DNA of 43,383 nucleotides from Bacteroidales bacterium. GTDB lineage: Bacteria > Bacteroidota > Bacteroidia > Bacteroidales > JAADJA01. A program made the position numbers and the translations under genes. Location: assembly GCA_016783885.1 (NCBI GenBank), contig JADHVR010000028.1, positions 1-43,383 on the forward strand. Reading direction: 5' to 3'. Of this stretch, positions 1 to 7,128 are shown piece after piece (position 1 is the stretch's first letter; each line of letters starts with the position of its first letter). The notes below the pieces were generated by a model. The model was not told where the DNA came from. It made no database searches and saw only the letters and a program-made list of their open reading frames with translations.

Positions 1-961
1 CAAGATTGCCAAATGAACCTTCTTCGATACCGTAGTTCACATTTAATGCGCCGCTACCATCAGATAAGTCAGGGTCATCCGGTACAGGTGTTCCATCCGC
101 GGGAACAGGCAAACTGCTGTTTATACCTGCAAAGATGATATAAGCATCAGGTAGTTGTGTTCCGATTGCATCCGTCCAGCTCAGGTTGATAGTTGTTACT
201 GTAACATCTGCATTAAAATTGGTTGGGTAGTTGGAAGGTTCGGGAATTAACGTAATAGTTGCATTTGCAGTCGGAGCGACACCGTCATTTTTAAAGTCGA
301 TATAAGAACCGCTGTTTGTATATGGATAAATAGAGAAGTAATAAGTTGTGTTCGGGTCAAGATTATCAAACGAACCTTCTTCGAGACCGTAAGCTACATT
401 CAAAGCGCCGCTTCCATCAGATAAGTCAGGGTCATCCGGTACAGGTGTTCCATCCACCGGAACAGGCAAACTGCTGTCAATACCTGCAAAGATAATATAA
501 GCATCGGGTAGTTGTGTTCCGATTGCATCCGTCCAGCTCAGGTTGATAGTTGTTACTGTAGCATCTGCATTAAAATTGGTTGGGTAGTTGGAAGGTTCGG
601 GAATTAACGTAATAGTTGCATTTGCTGTCGGAGCCGTACCATCATTCTTGTAATCAATATCAGAACCGCTGTTAGTGTATGAATAAATAGAAAAATAATA
701 AGTCGTGTTCGGATCGAGATTACCAAACGAACCTTCTTCGAGACCGTAAGCTACATTCAAAGCGCCGCTTCCATCAGATAAGTCAGGGTCATCCGGTACA
801 GGTGTTCCATCCACCGGAACAGGCAAACTGCTGTCAATACCGGCAAAGATGATGTATTTATCAGGCAGTTGTGTTCCGACGGCATCTGTCCAACTTAAAT
901 TAATAGTCGTGCCAGAAGCATCGGCAGCAAAGTTTGTCGGGTAGTTGGATGGTTCGGGTAA
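1..961 (-). repeat. 357-bp in-frame tandem repeats (about 2.7 units)
   Basis: The same sequence recurs with a period of exactly 357 bp: the block beginning at position 1 reappears at 358 and at 715. The period is 119 codons, so each unit encodes one Fn3-like module with PEPSNYPTNF near its start and GTPVPDDPDLSDG inside. The copies at 1-357 and 358-714 differ at only scattered positions. A more diverged relative of the module lies at about 1465-1812. Such identity suggests recent unit duplication or gene conversion, and it is also a place where short-read assemblies collapse. Confidence 0.9.
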
Positions 962-2347
962 AATAATAATGTCTTCTTCTCCGGTTATTGAAATATCATC
1001 TACTTCCCATGTAGCCGCCTCAGAAGATGTGGAAGTATATTGAAATGCCACATACACAGCACTGCCATTAAACCCTGAGATGTCAATTTCACCGGAGAAA
1101 GTCCATTCCCATGAACCGGGTGTCATTATATAAGATAATGTAGTCCATGTAGCCGAATATGGGTCGCCACCGCCATTGTAATCAGTTGAAATTTTACATT
1201 CCATATCAGGACCGTCATAATTCTTAGCATTATAAAACACAAGGGTTTCATTGTCATAATTATCGAAGTCCATTGCAGGTGAAATGAGCCAGTCGTCATT
1301 TTCTACCGGGCCACCTGCATAACCGTTCATCCTTGCACAGGGAGTATTATTCAGCCCATAATTGTTGTCACGGTCCCATACCTGTTCACCTACTACACTG
1401 ATTGTTGTCCAGTTACCCCAACTCACATCAAAATTTTCAAATTCAATGATCGTTAAATCAGAGGTTATTGCATTTGCAGCAGGGGCAGTGCCATCTGTTT
1501 TAAAGTCAATATTTGATCCGCTGTTGGTATAAGGATAAATTGTGAAATAATACGTTGTGTTTCCTTCAAGATTTGCGAAAGTAGCTTCTTCAACTCCGTA
1601 CGAAATATTAAGAGCGCCGTTTCCGTCAGATAAATCCGTGTCATCCGGTACAGGTGTTCCATCTATTGGAACCGGCAATGAAGGATCGATACCTGCCATA
1701 ATGATGTATGCCGATGGTAATTGTGTACCCGTTGCATCTGTCCAGCTAAGGTCAATTGAAAGATTAGAGGCTGTTGCTGTAAAATTAGTGGGGTAATTGG
1801 AGGGTTCGGGATCAACTATAATATCTCCGCTAAATACAAAGTCATCATAATATACAGAGCCTCCACTAATATCATCCTGCTTATATACCCTTACCTCAAA
1901 ACGGAATCCGTCGGCTGAAGCAGGGGCGGTCAGCACAACATTGAACTCCTGCCAGTTGGGGTTATCTTCTGAATATGTGGAGGGACGTAAAATTTCAACA
2001 TGATCGGGAAGGGTGCTTACTCCTGATAACCAGTATGACCAAATCCGGGTTCTTGCCTCCGGGTCATTATCTAAATACCAGTAATTGATTGTATAATCCT
2101 GACCTCCCTGTATGCCTGAAATGTCCTGCTGTAAATCTTTAGTTGTCTGATCCGATGTATGCTTCGCAGAATAATTTCCTCCATGGATAATTATAGCTTC
2201 CTGGGAAATGTTCTCTGCTTTGGTCCAGCCATCAGGAGCGCCGCCTGTCCATGATTCCATATCTCCGTTTACAACAATGTTTTGAGATTTAACTGCTACA
2301 AAGCTAAAAATAGCAAATGTTACTGATAATAGTATTACTTTTTTCAT
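1..2347 (-). CDS. Secreted multidomain Fn3-repeat protein, 3' end outside window
   Basis: The reading frame starts at the ATG at 2347-2345 and stays open to the window edge, giving 782 visible codons. It begins with a lipid-free signal peptide (MKKVILLSVTF...VAVKSQ, about 22 residues). A carbohydrate-binding-like jelly-roll segment follows (about 25-175, containing VNGDMESW and a VYYDDFVF end). Next come an Fn3-like module (about 179-294), a cleaved-adhesin/choice-of-anchor-J-like module (about 295-454, with DDWLISPAMDF and WEVDDISI), and then Fn3-like modules repeating every 119 residues up to the edge. The N-terminal segment resembles that of the 7129-10140 protein. It is probably a surface or secreted adhesin or glycan-active protein; no catalytic motif is visible. 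A C-terminal sorting domain is expected, but that part lies outside the window. Confidence 0.85.
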   Translation of the reverse strand, partial: MKKVILLSVTFAIFSFVAVKSQNIVVNGDMESWTGGAPDGWTKAENISQEAIIIHGGNYSAKHTSDQTTKDLQQDISGIQGGQDYTINYWYLDNDPEARTRIWSYWLSGVSTLPDHVEILRPSTYSEDNPNWQEFNVVLTAPASADGFRFEVRVYKQDDISGGSVYYDDFVFSGDIIVDPEPSNYPTNFTATASNLSIDLSWTDATGTQLPSAYIIMAGIDPSLPVPIDGTPVPDDTDLSDGNGALNISYGVEEATFANLEGNTTYYFTIYPYTNSGSNIDFKTDGTAPAANAITSDLTIIEFENFDVSWGNWTTISVVGEQVWDRDNNYGLNNTPCARMNGYAGGPVENDDWLISPAMDFDNYDNETLVFYNAKNYDGPDMECKISTDYNGGGDPYSATWTTLSYIMTPGSWEWTFSGEIDISGFNGSAVYVAFQYTSTSSEAATWEVDDISITGEEDIIILPEPSNYPTNFAADASGTTINLSWTDAVGTQLPDKYIIFAGIDSSLPVPVDGTPVPDDPDLSDGSGALNVAYGLEEGSFGNLDPNTTYYFSIYSYTNSGSDIDYKNDGTAPTANATITLIPEPSNYPTNFNADATVTTINLSWTDAIGTQLPDAYIIFAGIDSSLPVPVDGTPVPDDPDLSDGSGALNVAYGLEEGSFDNLDPNTTYYFSIYPYTNSGSYIDFKNDGVAPTANATITLIPEPSNYPTNFNADVTVTTINLSWTDAIGTQLPDAYIIFAGINSSLPVPADGTPVPDDPDLSDGSGALNVNYGIEEGSFGNL

Positions 2348-2377
2348 AATGCGATATTTTTTATTTTAAATTTTTTG

Positions 2378-2407
2378 TAAAATTACAAGATAATTGAAGT
2401 TTGACAA
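2378..2407 (-). promoter_or_regulatory. Candidate Bacteroidota promoter for the Fn3-repeat gene
   Basis: On the minus strand, TTG (2407-2405) is followed 19 nt later by TAATTTTA (2385-2378). This matches the TTG-N19/20-TANNTTTG pattern except for the last base. It lies about 31-60 nt upstream of the ATG at 2347. Confidence 0.35.
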
Positions 2408-2490
2408 TATTTATTTATAAACAAATAAACCTGTGAATAATTAGGTATAGAAATAACTTTTTTATAATTGGAACAATTGCTCTATGCCCC

Positions 2491-2511
2491 CTACTCCCTA
2501 CTCCCTACTCC
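2491..2511 (+). repeat. CTACTCC heptamer, three tandem copies
   Basis: Three exact copies of CTACTCC lie just beyond the 3' end of the aldolase gene. It is a short low-complexity tract with no visible function. Confidence 0.7.
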
Positions 2512-2519
2512 ACGCCCCT

Positions 2520-3599
2520 TTAATCCCTGTCAACACAATTCAAATCCTCGAAAGCCATTTTCAATCTTTCAACCATACTTTTTTCACCTTCGCGCAGCCA
2601 TTTTCTCGGATCGTAATATTTCTTATTCGGCTTATCTTCTCCTTCCGGGTTGCCGATTTGACCTTGTAAATAATCGTGATATTTTTCGGCATATCTTCTT
2701 ACACCATTCCACATTGCCCATTGTGTGTCGGTGTCAATGTTCATTTTGATAACTCCATAAGATATAGCTTCTCTGATCTCTTCACGGCTTGAACCTGATC
2801 CTCCATGAAATACAAAACTTACCGGTTTCTCACCTGTGTTAAATTTTTTCTGAATGTAATCCTGCGAGTTTTTCAGAATAACCGGTTGCAGATTGACATT
2901 GCCCGGTTTATAAACACCATGAACATTACCAAATGCAGCAGCAATGGTGAACCTGTCGCTTATTTTCATTAGTTCTTCGTAAGCATAAGCAACTTCTTCA
3001 GGTTGAGTATAAAGTTTTGAACTGTCAATACCAATATTATCTACCCCGTCTTCTTCACCGCCGGTAACACCGAGTTCGATTTCAAGGGTCATCTCTATCT
3101 TGCTCATTCTTTCGAGATATTTTTTACAAGTAGCAATATTATCTTCAATTGGTTCCACCGAAAGGTCTAACATGTGAGAACTGTATAAAGGTTTCCCGTA
3201 TTTTTTATAGTACGCTTCGCCCACATCCAGCAGTCCGTCGATCCAGGGCAGCAGTTTTCTGGCTGCATGGTCGGTATGGATAATAACAGGCACACCATAT
3301 AATTCCGCCATTTTATGAATATGTTGTGCGCCGGAAACAGCGCCGGTAATGGCTGCTGTTTCATTTTCATTCGACAGTCCTTTTCCTGCATAAAAAGAAG
3401 CTCCCCCGTTAGAGAACTGGATGATAACAGGTGAATTAACCTGTTTTGCAGCTTCAAGGGCAGCATTTATAGAATCACTCCCTACTACATTAACAGCAGG
3501 TAAGGCAAACTGATTTTCTTTGGCAATTGATAAAACTTTTTGCAAGTCATCTCCGGCAATAAAACCCGGTTTTACATGATTAAGAATTTTTTCAGACAT
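2520..3599 (-). CDS. fbaA: Class II fructose-1,6-bisphosphate aldolase
   Basis: This 359-residue cytoplasmic enzyme splits fructose-1,6-bisphosphate into dihydroxyacetone phosphate and glyceraldehyde-3-phosphate in glycolysis and runs the reverse reaction in gluconeogenesis. It is collinear with the class IIa E. coli FbaA type over its full length. The catalytic Asp and first zinc His are D110 and H111 in HTDHA. The other zinc ligands align to E175 (TLEIELG), H227 (GNVHG) and H265 (FHGGSGS). The substrate-binding NIDTDTQW motif is at 287-294. One difference is that the residue after H111 is Ala, where E. coli has Cys. The gene stands alone. A perfect TANNTTTG -10-type element (TAAATTTG, minus strand 3645-3638) lies about 40 nt upstream of the start, but I see no clear -33 partner. 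Confidence 0.97.
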   Translation of the reverse strand: MSEKILNHVKPGFIAGDDLQKVLSIAKENQFALPAVNVVGSDSINAALEAAKQVNSPVIIQFSNGGASFYAGKGLSNENETAAITGAVSGAQHIHKMAELYGVPVIIHTDHAARKLLPWIDGLLDVGEAYYKKYGKPLYSSHMLDLSVEPIEDNIATCKKYLERMSKIEMTLEIELGVTGGEEDGVDNIGIDSSKLYTQPEEVAYAYEELMKISDRFTIAAAFGNVHGVYKPGNVNLQPVILKNSQDYIQKKFNTGEKPVSFVFHGGSGSSREEIREAISYGVIKMNIDTDTQWAMWNGVRRYAEKYHDYLQGQIGNPEGEDKPNKKYYDPRKWLREGEKSMVERLKMAFEDLNCVDRD

Positions 3600-3760
3600 A
3601 TTTTTAGAATTTTAAATTGTTTATTTTTTAGGGAACGCAAATTTACTGAAATTGATTTAAGTTATATAAATTAATGTTAAATTGTTGATAAAAGTGGAAA
3701 AATAATTAAACCGTATCAGGTTGTCAGAATATAAATATTAATTTTGCCTGGATTTAGATT

Positions 3761-3823
3761 GCGAAGCGACTCTTCCATCCCAATAAATATCGGGATGCAG
3801 ACTCTGGAAGGTCTTTGGCTTCG
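3761..3823. repeat. Imperfect palindromic REP-like hairpin
   Basis: A long imperfect hairpin has outer arms GCGAAGC / GGCTTCG, middle arms CTTCCA / TGGAAG and inner arms ATCCC / GGGAT. It sits between the aldolase gene and the tRNA, followed by an A-rich stretch of repeated AAAATC words. It looks like an intergenic REP-type palindrome. No T-run makes it an obvious terminator. Confidence 0.5.
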
Positions 3824-3862
3824 AAAATCGAAAATCTCAAATCAAAAATCAAAAATAACACT

Positions 3863-3935
3863 GGTCCCGTAGTTCAACAGGATAGAATGTCAGATTCCGG
3901 TTCTGACGATGGGGGTTCGAGTCCTCCCGGGATCA
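3863..3935 (+). tRNA. tRNA-Arg (anticodon CCG)
   Basis: A complete cloverleaf can be folded by hand. The acceptor arm is GGTCCCG (3863-3869) with CGGGATC (3928-3934), and the discriminator is A3935. The anticodon stem is TCAGA/TCTGA and the loop TTCCGGT, placing anticodon CCG at 3897-3899, which reads the Arg codon CGG. The T arm is GGGGG-TTCGAGT-CCTCC (3911-3927). The variable loop is short at 4 nt. The 3' CCA is not encoded. Confidence 0.93.
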
Positions 3936-3949
3936 CAGGATAAATAACT

Positions 3950-3991
3950 AACCACTTGTAAGTAAATATTTTGCAAATGGTTGTTTTTTTT
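3950..3991 (+). terminator. Rho-independent terminator after tRNA-Arg
   Basis: AACCACTTG (3950-3958) pairs with CAAATGGTT (3974-3982) with one mismatch and a 15-nt loop, followed by a G and a run of eight T. The placement 15 nt beyond the tRNA fits tRNA transcript termination. Confidence 0.65.
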
Positions 3992-4141
3992 AGGGGACTG
4001 TTTTGAGGAGGTTTTGCTTTCAAAGTTACTTTGTAAATTTTCAGATAAAGTTACTTGAAATTTTTGAGAATGTCAAATTGGATCGCTATTATTTTAAGTA
4101 AATTCTACCTATAGGAAACTCAATAGAAATTAATTAAAAAT

Positions 4142-5878
4142 TTAGACTCCTGGAATTTCCAATTTCTTTGCCATTTCATTATATAATGACCCCTTAACAA
4201 ATCCACAACTTTTATTTGTAATGGATGATGTTACTTCTTCAAAAGTTAGATATTGTTTTTGCTGTGCAACACTTGAATTACCAAATCTATGCGCAGCTGC
4301 TCTTCTATATTGCAACTCTGCAACATATTTTTCTAGCAAACGGATTAAATTTATTTCATTGTTGCTAAAAGCATCAAAGCAATTGAGAAAAACATCAAAA
4401 TCAATCATGACGAGTTCTCTAATCATAAAAAAATCAAATTTCTGGGCTCTTATTACATCACTAAAGCAATTTTTCAAATAATCATTTATTCCAGAAATAC
4501 CCCATGATTTATGGGTATAGACAATTACTGGGTAAATTATGATCCTAGACTTATCAATACCCTCCTTTTCAAAATCATCAAATTTTTTGAAATCATCTTG
4601 AAATTTTACAATCTGATCTATTAGCTGCAAAACAGCTTTCTTTTTTATCGTACCCTTATGTTCAACCTGTATCATTTTTCTGTCGATATCCGTCTTAATA
4701 TCTATAAATTCAGAATTGTAGTTTAACAGTACGTCTTTAAATTCAAAGAAAATAACCTTATTTTCTAACCTATAATAGTAATCGAAATTTTGATTTATAC
4801 TATCCTCCTTGAAATGTACTCCACCTGATTTTGAAAATATCTTGTATAGTATATTTTCAAATACCTTCTTTTGCGCGAATTCAAGCCCAACTTCAGATTT
4901 GAACCAATTAAAACTATGATTTTTGTCAATACCTGAATTATGATAAAAATCAAATAAAAATGATTGGAATAACTTATCTACAGCAAAATTCCAACTGGTT
5001 AAAGTAAAGTATCCATCTTCAAACCTAATAAAGGGCTTTTCCCTTAAACCGACAAAATTTTTATGTTTATCCTGTGCTTCATACTCCTGAACATCTAAAG
5101 TTGTGGGTTCAATTACAAATTCATTTAATGAAGTATTCCTTTCCAAAAGGTCAGGTGCGAAACGAGAATGAAATTCTCCTTTACCCATTTTATAACTATG
5201 CACAAATAGGCCAATAAGGTCTTTCAAATATGTTTTAAAATCTCCAGAATCTGATTTTTTTAAATAATCTCTAAGGTATTCTTTGAAAATGGAATCTCTA
5301 CCGAGGTATTCTAAAAATTCAACAGCTAAATAGATTTGGCTTGAAAAATCTTTAATATATGTAAATTCAAATTCCCCTATTAATTTGGGCCATACAATTT
5401 TATGAAAAGCATTAATATTGTTAGAAGAAGGAATATTTTCAGCTTTTTTAATTATCTCAACAAATTCATTATTATAATTTTCATTAAATACTAATAAACT
5501 CTTTAAGATGTTTAGTTCCTCTTCGGCTGGAATTTGATCATATACTCCGTTTCTAAAGTTTAAAATCTCATATTCCGTTAAACGAAGAAGAACAATTTCA
5601 GGAAAAATTATTGGTTGATTTTTTGGGTGATCTTTGATAAAACTATCGAGGTTTTCGTTAATTGCACTGCGGTTTTCTTCTGGTAATCTTCCAATAAGGG
5701 CATAAAAAATTTCCAAGTGTACCTTTAAATCCCGTGATTTTACAAATAGTCTTGAATTAATGAATGATACAGCGTTCAGTGTAAAAACCGACGGTACATT
5801 TTTTAATAGTTCACTTAATTCAGGGACTTTTTCACCCTTAAAAATATCAGAAAATACCGGTATTAATCCTACCTCCAT
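4142..5878 (-). CDS. Unrecognised 578-aa protein with PD-(D/E)XK-like nuclease core
   Basis: I do not recognise the family. The protein has no signal peptide or membrane segment and is rich in Phe, Lys and Asn. Near the C-terminal third, D366 (NFDYYY) is followed by E379-F-K381 at the end of a predicted beta strand (ENKVIFFEFK). This spacing fits the D-X(12)-E-X-K active site of PD-(D/E)XK nucleases. A Gln in the following helix (LIDQI, Q422) and a later hydrophobic strand (RIIIYPVIVYT) fit that fold. The first 320 residues look helical. It lies 23 bp downstream of, and on the same strand as, the remnant end of a type III restriction subunit, which suggests a restriction or defence locus. Nuclease function is inferred from the motif only; it could also be an effector without DNA specificity. 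Codon use is more AT-rich than in the flanking housekeeping genes. Confidence 0.6.
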   Translation of the reverse strand: MEVGLIPVFSDIFKGEKVPELSELLKNVPSVFTLNAVSFINSRLFVKSRDLKVHLEIFYALIGRLPEENRSAINENLDSFIKDHPKNQPIIFPEIVLLRLTEYEILNFRNGVYDQIPAEEELNILKSLLVFNENYNNEFVEIIKKAENIPSSNNINAFHKIVWPKLIGEFEFTYIKDFSSQIYLAVEFLEYLGRDSIFKEYLRDYLKKSDSGDFKTYLKDLIGLFVHSYKMGKGEFHSRFAPDLLERNTSLNEFVIEPTTLDVQEYEAQDKHKNFVGLREKPFIRFEDGYFTLTSWNFAVDKLFQSFLFDFYHNSGIDKNHSFNWFKSEVGLEFAQKKVFENILYKIFSKSGGVHFKEDSINQNFDYYYRLENKVIFFEFKDVLLNYNSEFIDIKTDIDRKMIQVEHKGTIKKKAVLQLIDQIVKFQDDFKKFDDFEKEGIDKSRIIIYPVIVYTHKSWGISGINDYLKNCFSDVIRAQKFDFFMIRELVMIDFDVFLNCFDAFSNNEINLIRLLEKYVAELQYRRAAAHRFGNSSVAQQKQYLTFEEVTSSITNKSCGFVKGSLYNEMAKKLEIPGV

Positions 5879-5901
5879 TTTGTTTTAATAAAAAAATATC
5901 A

Positions 5902-6096
5902 CTATATCAAATCCTCAACTTTCGTTGCTGGTTTGAACTCAACTCCTTCAAACTGTTTAAAGTGCCTTGTTCCGCATTTTATCTTCATTCTTTCTTCCGG
6001 ACTCAATTTACTGAGGCCTGTCGTTAATTTGGTTTCTGCTACAAAATATACCTTCTTTTCATTCTTGAAAACCAATGCCACGTTGTAAATATATGT
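5902..6096 (-). pseudogene. C-terminal remnant of a type III restriction endonuclease (Res) subunit
   Basis: An open frame without a start codon ends at the TAG at 5904-5902 and is closed upstream by a TGA at 6099-6097. The ~64-residue product contains KVYFVAETK, LSPEERMKIKCG and RHFKQFEGVEF. This is the typical end of type III Res subunits, where a V(R)ETK strand is followed by an E(K/R)xKIxCGxxHF block. Full Res proteins are about 900-1000 residues, so more than 90% is missing, including all helicase motifs. No mod methyltransferase is visible. The break point coincides with an inverted-repeat cluster (6083-6181). Confidence 0.7.
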
Positions 6097-6181
6097 TCAT
6101 TTTTTGAACTAATTAGTACAATATGTCCGGTTTTTTGAAATTTTCTGGACACATGGTCATTTTATGTTCAATTTTTTACAA
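6083..6181. mobile_element. Nested inverted repeat, possible IS-end remnant
   Basis: TTGTAAA (6083-6089) is mirrored by TTTACAA (6175-6181). Inside, TTGAAC (6104-6109) pairs with GTTCAA (6166-6171), and ATGTCC (6123-6128) with GGACACAT (6147-6154), around a centre near 6137. The two 25-bp arms (6104-6128 and 6147-6171) match at roughly two thirds of positions. Multiple TGTTC/TTGAAC words at an end resemble terminal repeats of some IS21-type elements, but no transposase gene is present. It lies exactly where the restriction-gene remnant stops. Confidence 0.45.
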
Positions 6182-6198
6182 CAAGTTTTTTGGATAGA

Positions 6199-6351
6199 TC
6201 ACAAAGCAAAGTTTGTCCATGATTCGGTTTCAGAAAAGGATATAAATAATTCTATTTGACCACCTTCTCCTTTATCTACCTGCACAAATAAATAATTACC
6301 ATCAACTGCAATATCTATTTTGTTATTTTCTATATTAAGACAGAAACTCAT
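6199..6351 (-). CDS. Small hypothetical ORF, 50 aa
   Basis: An ATG at 6351-6349 opens a 50-codon frame ending in TGA at 6201-6199. The product has coding-like alternation (NNKIDIAVDG, LFVQVDKGEGG, SFSETESW) suggesting a small beta-rich protein. The same frame continues upstream past a TAA (6388-6386 region) into a second short peptide starting MKAVFEELEK. It may therefore be the decayed end of a somewhat longer gene. I do not recognise a family. Confidence 0.3.
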   Translation of the reverse strand: MSFCLNIENNKIDIAVDGNYLFVQVDKGEGGQIELFISFSETESWTNFAL

Positions 6352-6576
6352 AAGATATGAAAAAACAGACTTAGTAATTCGTGATTAGTTTAAGTCTTTT
6401 TCCAACTCCTCAAAAACTGCCTTCATATATTTATTAAAAGTAAAAGTTAAAAAAAAGTGAAAATTTCAGGTAACAATAAGGTGAAAAAATGAGTATTATA
6501 ACAAGTACTTAATAAAATCATTTCAATAATAAGTGCATGAATTTTTTAGTGTATTAATTTTTATGGAGGATTAGTT
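6352..6576. other. AT-rich intergenic leader before the receiver gene
   Basis: No further gene is visible here. The stretch is A/T-rich and contains the ribosome binding site GGAGGA (6565-6570), 6 nt before the ATG at 6577. A Shine-Dalgarno match this strong is unusual for Bacteroidota, whose leaders are normally A-rich. I see no clear TANNTTTG promoter. Confidence 0.5.
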
Positions 6577-7047
6577 ATGGAAACCCAGATCGATAAAAAA
6601 ACAAATATTTTTTTGGTTGACGACAATGATATTTTCGCTGACATTGTAAGTTCACGTTTGGAAAGCAATTCTGTTTATAATGTAGAGTCATTTCCAACGG
6701 GTGAGGATATGCTGGTAAAGCTTACCAAACATACGCCTGATATTATAATTCTGGATTATGAGTTAGACAGTGTTAACGGTAATTCAATGAATGGCAGTGA
6801 GATTCTGAGTCTTATTACAAAAAAAAGACCTAATGTGCCTGTAATAATGCTTACGGCAAAAAGAGGTATTCAAAAAGCCTTACACCTGATGCATAGCGGA
6901 GTTAGGGATTATATTGTAAGAGACAACAACTTATTTGATAACTTGAATAAATCTCTGGAAAGTTTTACGGAGATGTCAGAACTGAAAAACGAAATAGTTG
7001 GATTAAAGGAAAAAACAAAGAATTATTTCCATCATATCTATATATAA
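6577..7047 (+). CDS. Stand-alone response-regulator receiver protein
   Basis: The 156-residue protein consists of a REC domain (about 10-130) and a short charged helical tail. The acidic pocket is D15-D16 (LVDDND), the phosphoacceptor is D60 (IIILDYEL), and the switch Thr is T93 (MLTAKR). The conserved Lys near beta-5 appears as Arg (DYIVRD, R116). The loop after D60 carries an insertion (SVNGNSMNG). There is no DNA-binding or enzymatic output domain, so it probably works by protein contact, as in phosphorelays or Spo0F/CheY-like adaptors. No histidine kinase gene is adjacent, so the partner is unknown. The start is fixed by GGAGGA at 6565-6570. A strong terminator follows 33 bp after the stop. 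Confidence 0.9.
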   Translation: METQIDKKTNIFLVDDNDIFADIVSSRLESNSVYNVESFPTGEDMLVKLTKHTPDIIILDYELDSVNGNSMNGSEILSLITKKRPNVPVIMLTAKRGIQKALHLMHSGVRDYIVRDNNLFDNLNKSLESFTEMSELKNEIVGLKEKTKNYFHHIYI

Positions 7048-7080
7048 GTGGTTCAAAGTGAGTCTTTTTTCAGGCTCACA

Positions 7081-7111
7081 AAAAAGCCCGCTGTTATTAA
7101 GCGGGCTTTTT
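7081..7111. terminator. Bidirectional rho-independent terminator
   Basis: AAAAA-GCCCGC-TGTTATTAA-GCGGGC-TTTTT forms a perfect 6-bp GC stem with A and T runs on both sides. It lies between the convergent receiver gene (+) and the large secreted-protein gene (-) and can serve both. Confidence 0.88.
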
Positions 7112-7128
7112 GATTTGTTTTATAATTG

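Noticed and set aside
1-961. CRISPR-like regular repeats
   Set aside because: The repeats are 357 bp, in-frame and coding for Fn3-like modules, with no short repeat-spacer structure.
3838-3860. Repeated AAAATC words before the tRNA
   Set aside because: Low-complexity A-rich sequence; no regular array or function visible.
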